Shown piece after piece: positions 1-5,031 of a DNA stretch of 5,031 bases. The translations under genes and the position numbers were made by a program. The notes under the pieces were generated by a model. The model made no database searches and was not told the DNA's origin. It saw nothing but the letters and a program-made list of their open reading frames with translations. Position 1 is the stretch's first letter; each line of letters begins with the position of its first letter. The DNA comes from Eubacterium sp. (GTDB lineage: Bacteria; Bacillota; Clostridia; Lachnospirales; Lachnospiraceae): contig JAFSTZ010000277.1 of assembly GCA_017445525.1 (NCBI GenBank), positions 1 through 5,031 of the forward strand. Direction: 5' to 3'.

Positions 1-1128
1 GGGATAAGTCACCAGCTTTCTCTCATAGAGCTCCTGAACTATGGCAAGCGTCTCATCAGGACTGATCTTAAACAGCTTGGAAGACAGATTTTGCAGCTCA
101 GCAAGATTGAAAAGCAGTGGAGGATTCTTTTTCTCTTTTTTCTTTGTAACCGCCTCGATAACTCCCTTTGTTTCTTCATAAGGAGCAAGACTGTCTATAA
201 GCGCTTTAGCATCCTTCTCTTCACGAAAGCCATTCTCCTTGTACATAACTCTTGACAAAGAAAAATCTGCCTGCTTACCTGTCTTTGCTTCATCAGATTG
301 ATCGTCTTTTTTATCCGGATTGTACTTCTCATCCGAGGAAAGAACGTATATCTCAGGCTCATAGTACGCAGAGCCCTCCCTGACCTTCCATTCTCCGGAG
401 AAATGCGCTCCCTCTATGGCAAAATCGCCCAGCACTCTGTAAAACGGAGTCTTTACAAACCTCCTTATATCCCACTCCCTGACAACAACCATCCCCAGAA
501 CACAAGTCATAACTCTTCCGACAGAGATGGATGTCCACTTCTTGTCAGAGATACTGTCATTCAACCATTTGCCGTACCTGATAGAAAGGATCCTGGAAAA
601 ATTGATCCCCATCAGATAGTCTTCTTTTGCACGAAGATAGGCCGATGCACTCAACGGATCATAATCACTGATAGGTCTGGCTTCCCTGACACCTCTTTTG
701 ATCTCATCCTCTGTCTGTGAATCTATCCAGACGCGAAGTTTTTTCTTGGTATCAGGCACGTGAGCCTGAGCATCCACAAGTCTGTATATATACTCTCCCT
801 CACGTCCCGAGTCGGTACATACATAGATAGTATCCACATCATCCCGGTTCAAAAGACCGCTCACTATATCAAACTGCTTTTTGACCTGCGGTATAACCTC
901 ATACAAAAAGTTTTCCGGTATAAATGGCAAGGTCTCCGAAGACCATTTCTTCATGGCCGGATCATAGACCTCGGGATAACTCATAGTTACCAGATGTCCG
1001 ACACACCAGGTCACAACAGTATCCTCGGACTCGAGATAGCCGTCCCTGCCGGCGCCGCTCACTCCCATAACACGGGCAAACTCCTTGGCAACGCTCGGCT
1101 TTTCGGCGATAAATAAACGTTTACTCAT
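1..1128 (-). CDS. topB: Type IA DNA topoisomerase (topoisomerase III-like), N-terminal 376 residues, cut by window edge
   Basis: Cytoplasmic enzyme that cuts one DNA strand through a 5'-phosphotyrosine, passes a strand and reseals, relaxing or decatenating DNA. I translated this frame myself; it is open from the ATG at 1126-1128 to the left edge. The N-terminus (residues 5-15, LFIAEKPSVAK) carries the Toprim glutamate E9 and K10 typical of topoisomerase III. WCVGHLV follows at 41-47, the acidic Toprim motif TDSGREGEYIYR at 105-116, and SVGRV at 202-206. KLVTYP at 371-376 contains the catalytic tyrosine Y375, whose codon is at bases 4-6, so the active site is just included. Two motifs depart from the family: the usual DxDxE is DxGxE (G108), and GRVQTP reads GRVMTC. 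A charged, low-complexity stretch lies at about 264-292. Related enzymes are about 700 residues, so about half is missing. The start lies one base after the glyA stop with no clear ribosome binding site, suggesting translational coupling. Family is certain; the topB symbol is less so because of the divergence. Confidence 0.9.
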   Translation of the reverse strand, partial: MSKRLFIAEKPSVAKEFARVMGVSGAGRDGYLESEDTVVTWCVGHLVTMSYPEVYDPAMKKWSSETLPFIPENFLYEVIPQVKKQFDIVSGLLNRDDVDTIYVCTDSGREGEYIYRLVDAQAHVPDTKKKLRVWIDSQTEDEIKRGVREARPISDYDPLSASAYLRAKEDYLMGINFSRILSIRYGKWLNDSISDKKWTSISVGRVMTCVLGMVVVREWDIRRFVKTPFYRVLGDFAIEGAHFSGEWKVREGSAYYEPEIYVLSSDEKYNPDKKDDQSDEAKTGKQADFSLSRVMYKENGFREEKDAKALIDSLAPYEETKGVIEAVTKKKEKKNPPLLFNLAELQNLSSKLFKISPDETLAIVQELYERKLVTYP

Positions 1129-1129
1129 A

Positions 1130-2377
1130 TTACTGGATATCATATAACGGATGAGCATCAGTCAACGACTTAACGATAGACTTAGCCTTATCCATATTTG
1201 CTTCATGATCATCAATTATCATGGCGATTGCTTCAGCGACCTTATCCATATCAGAGGTATTGAAGCCACGAGATGTAACAGCGGCTGATCCGAGACGGAT
1301 ACCGCTTGTAACAAAAGGTGACTGAGGATCATTCGGGATCGTATTCTTGTTAGCGGTGATGTTGGCATCATCAAGCCATCCCTCAACCTCTTTACCGGTA
1401 AGCCCCTTCTTTACAAGGTCAACAAGCATAAGGTGATTGTCGGTACCACCTGAAACAATATCTATACCTCTGTTCAAAAGACCGTTGCAAAGAGCCTGTG
1501 CGTTGTCGATGATGCCCTTGCCATACTCCTTGAACTCAGGCTTTAAAGCCTCACCGAAGCATACAGCCTTTGCTGCGATAACATGCATAAGCGGGCCACC
1601 CTGGATACCTGGGAATATAGCCTTGTTAAGCTTATGCTCGGTAGCAAACTCCTCAGACGAAAGGATCATACCGCCTCTCGGTCCTCTGAGTGTCTTATGC
1701 GTAGTAGTTGTAGTCACATGTGCATAAGGTATCGGGCTCTCATGATAACCGGATGCAACCAGACCGGCGATATGAGCTATATCTACCATGAGAAAAGCTC
1801 CGACTTCATCGGCGATCTCTCTGAATCTCTTGAAGTCGATCTTTCTGCAGTAAGCAGATGCTCCTGCGATGATCATCTTCGGCTTGCACTCTTTGGCGAT
1901 ACGAAGAACCTCATCATAATCGATAAAACCGCTGTCATCAACACCGTAAGGAACGATATTGTAGTAAGTTCCTGAGATGTTTGCCGGGCTTCCGTGAGAA
2001 AGATGTCCGCCATGATCAAGATTCATACCCATAACAGTCTCACCCGGTTTAACCAGAGCAAAGAAAACCGCCATGTTTGCCTGTGCACCGGAATGCGGCT
2101 GCACGTTGGCATAGGTGCAGTTGAAAAGCTTCTTGGCACGGTCACGAGCCAAATCCTCAACGATATCGACATACTGACAACCACCGTAGTAACGCTTGCC
2201 CGGATACCCCTCCGCATACTTGTTTGTAAGCGTCGAGCCCATGGCTGCCATAACTGCCTTTGATACAAAGTTCTCTGACGCTATCAGCTCGATATGGTCG
2301 TTCTGACGACCTGTCTCAAGCTCAATGGCTCTTGCTACTTCCTCATCAACTTTTTTTACTTCATCAAAACTGTACAT
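1130..2377 (-). CDS. glyA: Serine hydroxymethyltransferase
   Basis: PLP enzyme of the cytoplasm that converts serine and tetrahydrofolate into glycine and 5,10-methylene-tetrahydrofolate, the main entry of one-carbon units. The 415-residue length matches bacterial SHMT (about 410-420). Visible hallmarks are IASENF at 32-37, H125 in DHGGHLSHG (ring stacking on PLP), DIAHIAGL at 199-206 with D199 and H202, the run of threonines then HK at 222-228 with K228 as the PLP-binding lysine, GPRGG at 232-236, and SGIRLG at 358-363 with R361 for substrate carboxylate. No key residue is missing. The ATG start is preceded by AGGAGG seven bases upstream. A good promoter sits just before it, so it can be expressed apart from purD. 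Its products feed the neighbouring genes: glycine goes to PurD and the folate carbon to PurN. The stop codon is separated by one base from the downstream topoisomerase start. Confidence 0.98.
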   Translation of the reverse strand: MYSFDEVKKVDEEVARAIELETGRQNDHIELIASENFVSKAVMAAMGSTLTNKYAEGYPGKRYYGGCQYVDIVEDLARDRAKKLFNCTYANVQPHSGAQANMAVFFALVKPGETVMGMNLDHGGHLSHGSPANISGTYYNIVPYGVDDSGFIDYDEVLRIAKECKPKMIIAGASAYCRKIDFKRFREIADEVGAFLMVDIAHIAGLVASGYHESPIPYAHVTTTTTHKTLRGPRGGMILSSEEFATEHKLNKAIFPGIQGGPLMHVIAAKAVCFGEALKPEFKEYGKGIIDNAQALCNGLLNRGIDIVSGGTDNHLMLVDLVKKGLTGKEVEGWLDDANITANKNTIPNDPQSPFVTSGIRLGSAAVTSRGFNTSDMDKVAEAIAMIIDDHEANMDKAKSIVKSLTDAHPLYDIQ

Positions 2378-2384
2378 GATTGCT

Positions 2385-2390
2385 CCTCCT
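2385..2390 (-). promoter_or_regulatory. glyA ribosome binding site
   Basis: On the minus strand this reads AGGAGG, a perfect Shine-Dalgarno match, seven bases before the glyA ATG at 2375-2377. It fixes the start codon. Confidence 0.9.
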
Positions 2391-2401
2391 GGAAATGATG
2401 T

Positions 2402-2429
2402 ATTATAAGGTGATCTGAAGATTTGACTA
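2402..2429 (-). promoter_or_regulatory. Candidate sigma-A promoter of glyA
   Basis: Read on the minus strand, a perfect -10 box TATAAT (2402-2407) lies 16 bases downstream of TAGTCA (2424-2429), which matches four of six positions of TTGACA. Transcription would start near 2395, leaving a leader of only about 18 bases that includes the AGGAGG site. The promoter lies downstream of the large palindrome, so a transcript from here would not contain that structure. Spacing and the perfect -10 support it; no start-site data are available. Confidence 0.65.
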
Positions 2430-2443
2430 CTACAGTTTCACCG

Positions 2444-2515
2444 CCGACTTTACGATACAAGTTTATTATTCGCAGGCAAAAAAGTCTGCTTATAATAAAC
2501 TGTTCGTAAAATCGG
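2444..2515 (-). repeat. Large imperfect palindrome (stem-loop) between purD and glyA
   Basis: A 72-base inverted repeat begins 17 bases after the purD stop codon. The outer arms 2444-2455 and 2504-2515 pair over 12 positions, the only imperfection being a G-U wobble in minus-strand RNA. Two further pairs follow with single-base bulges at 2456 and 2459. Next comes a perfect 10-bp AT-rich arm (2460-2469 with 2492-2501), a 2x2 internal loop, then a six-position stem (2472-2477 with 2484-2489, one mismatch in minus-strand RNA) closing a loop of six U in minus-strand RNA. About 29 of 30 positions pair. It lies upstream of the glyA promoter, so it should form the 3' end of the purD transcript, acting as a terminator-like, processing or stability element. 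It lacks the usual U-tract after the stem, so I do not call it a standard intrinsic terminator. A small palindromic dispersed repeat is an alternative. Confidence 0.75.
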
Positions 2516-2532
2516 ATAATTGCTGATTATAA

Positions 2533-3798
2533 TTACATGATTGCCTTGCCTATATCATTACGCATGTATTTATTATCAAATGTGATCCACTCGGTTGCCT
2601 CATATGCCTTCTGTCGGGCAATCTTCAAATCAGAGCCAAGGGCTGTCACTCCAAGCACTCTACCACCGTTGGTGAGTATTTTGCCGTCTGCTGCTTTGGT
2701 TCCGGCGTGGAAGACAAAGTAGTCATCCTTGCCTTCAAAAGCCTCAAGACCGTGGATCTCTTTTCCTTTCTCATAAGCCAGCGGATATCCGTCTGACGCG
2801 AGAACTACGCATACGGCTGCATTGTCCTCAAACTCGAGATCGATGGTATCCAGCTTGCCGTCGATACAGGCCTCCATGACTTCGATGATGTCATTTTTCA
2901 TGCGAGGCAGAACGACCTGAGCCTCCGGATCACCGAATCTGGCATTATACTCAAGAACTTTCGGTCCGTCCTCTGTCAGGATGAGTCCTACAAAGAGGAT
3001 CCCGACGAAATCCCTACCCTCGGCTTTCATCGCATCCATGGTCGGCTGATAAACCTTGTCCTCACAGAACTTTTTGATATCACTATCATAAAACGGACTC
3101 GGTGAGAACGTCCCCATGCCTCCTGTGTTCAGTCCCTGATCACCGTCTTTTGCTCTCTTGTGATCCTGGGCACTTGTCATGGGGGCTATATGAGTTCCGT
3201 CGCAATAACACAGTACAGACACCTCTCTGCCTGTCAGAAACTCCTCGATGACTATCTCCTTGCCCGCATCACCGAACTGCTTGTCAAGCATGATCGACTT
3301 TACGGCATCTTTAGCTTCATCGATTGTCTGACAGATGAGTACTCCCTTTCCGAGAGCCAGTCCCGATGCCTTGACAACTATCGGTGCTTTCTGCGTATCG
3401 AGATATGCAAGTGCCTTGTCGACATCATCAAAGTTCTCATATGCAGCGGTAGGTATGCCGTATTTCTTCATAAGATCCTTGGAGAACGCCTTTGATCCCT
3501 CTATGATAGCGGCATTCTTCCTCGGACCGAAGACACGCAACCCTCTCGCCTCAAACACATCTACTATACCACCCACAAGCGGATCGTCCATACCTATGAT
3601 AGTAAGTCCGATATTCTTCTCCTCAGCGAAGTCAGCCAGCTTGTCAAACTCCATCGCTGTGATGTCAACACACTCGGCTATACCGGCGATACCACCGTTG
3701 CCCGGTGCGCAGTAGATTTTATCAGCATGCTTTGACTTTTTAACAGCGGCCGCTATCGCGTGCTCTCTTCCGCCGCTTCCTACGATCAGTATGTCCAT
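2533..3798 (-). CDS. purD: Phosphoribosylamine-glycine ligase (GAR synthetase)
   Basis: Second step of de novo purine synthesis: joins 5-phosphoribosylamine and glycine with ATP to give GAR, in the cytoplasm. The 421 residues match the usual single-domain bacterial PurD (about 420-430), with no fusion to PurM or PurN. The order of parts is the N-domain with VGSGGREHAI at 6-15, the linker GPRKNAAIIEGSKAFSK at 91-107, the ATP-grasp domain with VVKASGLALGKGV at 141-153, the loop from PMTSAQDHKRA (206-216) to LNTGGMG (223-229), the metal-binding EYNARFGDPEAQ at 283-294, and the C-terminal domain with HAGT at 364-367 and GGRVLGVTA at 378-386. All key residues appear intact. The ATG is preceded by AGGAGG at only four bases. 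It follows purN by 99 bases, and its glycine substrate is made by the next gene, glyA. Confidence 0.98.
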   Translation of the reverse strand: MDILIVGSGGREHAIAAAVKKSKHADKIYCAPGNGGIAGIAECVDITAMEFDKLADFAEEKNIGLTIIGMDDPLVGGIVDVFEARGLRVFGPRKNAAIIEGSKAFSKDLMKKYGIPTAAYENFDDVDKALAYLDTQKAPIVVKASGLALGKGVLICQTIDEAKDAVKSIMLDKQFGDAGKEIVIEEFLTGREVSVLCYCDGTHIAPMTSAQDHKRAKDGDQGLNTGGMGTFSPSPFYDSDIKKFCEDKVYQPTMDAMKAEGRDFVGILFVGLILTEDGPKVLEYNARFGDPEAQVVLPRMKNDIIEVMEACIDGKLDTIDLEFEDNAAVCVVLASDGYPLAYEKGKEIHGLEAFEGKDDYFVFHAGTKAADGKILTNGGRVLGVTALGSDLKIARQKAYEATEWITFDNKYMRNDIGKAIM

Positions 3799-3802
3799 AA
3801 AT

Positions 3803-3808
3803 CCTCCT
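3803..3808 (-). promoter_or_regulatory. purD ribosome binding site, short spacing
   Basis: The minus strand reads AGGAGG, then four bases, then the purD ATG at 3796-3798. The motif is perfect, but the spacer is shorter than the usual 6-9 bases. The N-terminal motif MDILIVGSGGREHA leaves no better start. Confidence 0.8.
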
Positions 3809-3856
3809 ACTATTCTCGGTGTAATGACAAGTATTTAATAACTATATTTGATTAAA

Positions 3857-3890
3857 GAAGCGACTACAGAACCGACTACAGAACCGCTTC
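3857..3890 (-). repeat. Tandem 12-mer duplication framed by a 6-bp inverted repeat, purN-purD spacer
   Basis: CGACTACAGAAC occurs twice in perfect tandem at 3861-3872 and 3873-3884 (plus-strand reading). The duplication is framed by GAAGCG (3857-3862) and its exact complement CGCTTC (3885-3890). In minus-strand RNA this gives a 6-bp stem with a 22-base loop, starting seven bases after the purN stop and followed by UUUAAU. The stem is too short and the loop too large for a strong terminator, so purD is probably reached by readthrough. The rest of this spacer is AT-rich, and I see no convincing promoter in it. Confidence 0.6.
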
Positions 3891-3897
3891 ACCTATA

Positions 3898-4524
3898 TCA
3901 AGAAATGATTCTTGTTATTTTACCCTCTATCGCCACCCTATTATTGGCGATCAGGTCGATAGCCTTCGGCAGGATGTGCCACTCAGCCTGCTCCATAACC
4001 CGCCGTTGAAGTGTCTCCGGCGTATCATCGTCCATCACCTCAACTGCCTTTTGCAGGATGATCGGTCCCGAGTCTGTCCCCTCGTCAACAAAGTGAACTG
4101 TAGCTCCCGTGACCTTATTGCCCCTGGCCAGAACCGACTCATGAACCTTCAGACCGTAGTAACCTTCACCGCAGTGCGAAGGGATCAAAGATGGGTGGAT
4201 ATTGATCATCCGTCCCTCAAATGCACGTACCAGATTGACGGGAAGTATCACCAGATAACCTGCAAGAACAACCAGATCCGCCCCTGCCTTTTTAAGCTCA
4301 TCTATCATGGCAGCACCGAAGTCCTCCCTTGATTCGTATGCTTTCGGCTCGATAACCGCTGAAGGTATCCCTGCCTCAGCAGCCCGGTCAAGAGCATGTG
4401 CTCCGGGCTTATTGCTGATAACCAAAACCAATTCAGTATTTGTTATGGTACCGTCTTTTACTCTGTCTATGATAGCCTGGAGGTTTGTTCCGCCTCCGGA
4501 GACGTAAACTGCTACTTTCAACAT
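3898..4524 (-). CDS. purN: Phosphoribosylglycinamide formyltransferase (GAR transformylase)
   Basis: Third step of de novo purine synthesis: transfers the formyl group of 10-formyl-tetrahydrofolate to GAR, giving FGAR. The 208-residue length is normal for the folate-dependent enzyme (about 190-215). Visible are the phosphate-binding loop SGGGTNLQ at 9-16, AGYLVIL at 88-94, the catalytic INIHPSL at 107-113 with N108 and H110, and VHFVDEGTDSGPII at 143-156, where D151 aligns with the catalytic aspartate of the E. coli enzyme (D144). Between these motifs it carries the slightly longer HCGEGYYGLKVHE loop (117-129) that I associate with clostridial PurN. The start ATG has AAAGGA upstream with seven bases of spacing. 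It sits between purM and purD as a pathway neighbour. The formyl donor derives from the carbon released by GlyA encoded nearby. Confidence 0.97.
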   Translation of the reverse strand: MLKVAVYVSGGGTNLQAIIDRVKDGTITNTELVLVISNKPGAHALDRAAEAGIPSAVIEPKAYESREDFGAAMIDELKKAGADLVVLAGYLVILPVNLVRAFEGRMINIHPSLIPSHCGEGYYGLKVHESVLARGNKVTGATVHFVDEGTDSGPIILQKAVEVMDDDTPETLQRRVMEQAEWHILPKAIDLIANNRVAIEGKITRIIS

Positions 4525-4531
4525 CTGTACA

Positions 4532-4537
4532 TCCTTT
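4532..4537 (-). promoter_or_regulatory. purN ribosome binding site
   Basis: The minus strand reads AAAGGA seven bases before the purN ATG at 4522-4524. An earlier ATG overlapping this site is out of frame, so the annotated start is the sensible one. Confidence 0.7.
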
Positions 4538-4562
4538 GATATAAAACTATATATTTTTCTAT

Positions 4563-4604
4563 ATAAATAATTGCTGATATATGATAATTAAAAGCAATAT
4601 TTAT
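4563..4604 (-). repeat. AT-rich intercistronic stem-loop, purM-purN spacer
   Basis: Arms 4563-4575 and 4593-4604 pair over 12 bp with one bulged A (4569) around a 17-base loop; the core is AGCAAT with ATTGCT. The structure starts three bases after the purM stop. No U-tract follows it on the minus strand, so it does not look like an intrinsic terminator. It may instead protect the purM end or adjust relative expression within the operon. The surrounding spacer is very AT-rich, and TATA-like strings there are too common to call a promoter. Confidence 0.5.
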
Positions 4605-4607
4605 TTG

Positions 4608-5031
4608 TTACTCAGTCAGAGTGATACCCTTCTCGCCGGCAATGATCTCACCGATAACATATGGCTTCTCACCTGATTTTTCTATCGCTGAAACTGCAGC
4701 ATCCACCTGGTCTGATGCAACTGCTATAACCATACCTATACCCATGTTATATGTGTTAAACATCACCTGCTTATCAACATTTCCATCGCTTGCAAGCATA
4801 GAAAAGATCGGCGGTATATCAAAGCTTCCCACATGTACGACCGCATGAGTCTTATCGGTCAACATACGCGGGATATTCTCATAAAAACCTCCGCCGGTGA
4901 TATGCGAGCACGCCTTGATAGTAACTCCCGCATCACGAACAGACTTAAGTGCCTTGACATATATCTTTGTCGGGATGAGAAGTGTCTCACCGAGCGTAAG
5001 TCCGTTCTCAAGACTCTCATATTTTCTGCCC
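4608..5031 (-). CDS. purM: Phosphoribosylformylglycinamidine cyclo-ligase (AIR synthetase), C-terminal 140 residues, cut by window edge
   Basis: Fifth step of de novo purine synthesis: ATP-driven closure of FGAM to AIR, in the cytoplasm. The frame is open from the right edge to the TAA at 4608-4610; base 5031 is the last base of a split codon. The visible 140 residues are the C-terminal part of a protein usually about 340 long. Counting from the first visible residue, they contain LGETLLIPTKIYVK (13-26), HITGGGFYENIPR (43-55) with the glycine-rich loop, and FNTYNMGIGMVIAV (91-104), all hallmarks of the AIR synthase C-terminal domain. An internal ATG at 4863-4865 would give an 85-residue product, but the conserved sequence upstream of it shows it is not the true start. 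purN follows after 83 bases, consistent with a purM-purN-purD operon. Confidence 0.96.
   Translation of the reverse strand, partial: GRKYESLENGLTLGETLLIPTKIYVKALKSVRDAGVTIKACSHITGGGFYENIPRMLTDKTHAVVHVGSFDIPPIFSMLASDGNVDKQVMFNTYNMGIGMVIAVASDQVDAAVSAIEKSGEKPYVIGEIIAGEKGITLTE

Noticed and set aside
298..1116. Two plus-strand open frames (298-720 and 760-1116) of 140 and 118 codons
   Set aside because: Both lie antisense to the topoisomerase frame, which shows conserved motifs throughout. The products resemble no family I know, and I see no ribosome binding sites.
1437..2268. Several open frames on both strands inside glyA
   Set aside because: They are shadows of the highly conserved SHMT coding sequence in other frames.
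2500..2512. PurR box-like ACGAACA on the minus strand near the palindrome
   Set aside because: B. subtilis PurR boxes come as an inverted pair with CCGAAC cores and a defined gap. Here only one weak core is seen, and it is explained by the palindrome arm.
2486..2531. Alternative AT-only hairpin (UUAUAAU just after purD pairing inside the palindrome) followed by U6, as an attenuator
   Set aside because: Seven A-U pairs with a long loop would be far weaker than the competing 72-base stem, and bases GCAGAC separate it from the U run.
2378..2532. Possible glycine or purine riboswitch upstream of glyA
   Set aside because: The only strong structure is one long hairpin. I do not see the conserved cores of the glycine or purine aptamers, and the likely promoter lies downstream of the hairpin.
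2537..4848. Plus-strand open frames opposite purD, purN and purM
   Set aside because: They are antisense shadows of well-recognised purine genes and have no coding signatures of their own.
4608..4865. An 85-residue stand-alone gene starting at the internal ATG
   Set aside because: The same frame continues upstream to the window edge with conserved PurM motifs, so this is only the C-terminus of purM.

Overview
The window suggests a chromosomal segment of a low-to-mid GC Gram-positive anaerobe, most likely a Clostridia member of the Lachnospiraceae type. The basis is protein style: the clostridial form of PurN with a Cys-Gly-Glu-Gly stretch after the HPSL motif, the style of GlyA and PurD, strong AGGAGG ribosome binding sites, and a divergent type IA topoisomerase. 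Species cannot be named from this sequence.

All five genes lie on the minus strand, so transcription runs from high to low coordinates: purM (3' part only, cut by the right edge), purN, purD, glyA, then a type IA DNA topoisomerase (5' part only, cut by the left edge just past its catalytic tyrosine). The pur genes are separated by 83 and 99 bases of AT-rich spacer. The first spacer holds a stem-loop. The second holds a duplicated 12-mer framed by a short inverted repeat. The 154-base gap between purD and glyA holds a 72-base imperfect palindrome followed by a good sigma-A type promoter and a strong ribosome binding site for glyA. glyA and the topoisomerase are separated by a single base, and the topoisomerase has no visible ribosome binding site of its own, so the two look translationally coupled.

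The metabolic logic is tight. GlyA turns serine into glycine and 5,10-methylene-tetrahydrofolate. Glycine is the substrate of PurD, and the one-carbon unit, after oxidation to 10-formyl-tetrahydrofolate, is the co-substrate of PurN. PurD makes GAR, PurN formylates it to FGAR, and PurM closes the imidazole ring to AIR after PurL (not in this window). The topoisomerase has no obvious metabolic link and seems to ride on the glyA transcript.

I see no mobile element, CRISPR array, tRNA or rRNA, recognised riboswitch or novel defence system. The main items worth a second look are the altered active-site motifs of the topoisomerase, the large palindrome before glyA, and the glyA-topoisomerase junction.
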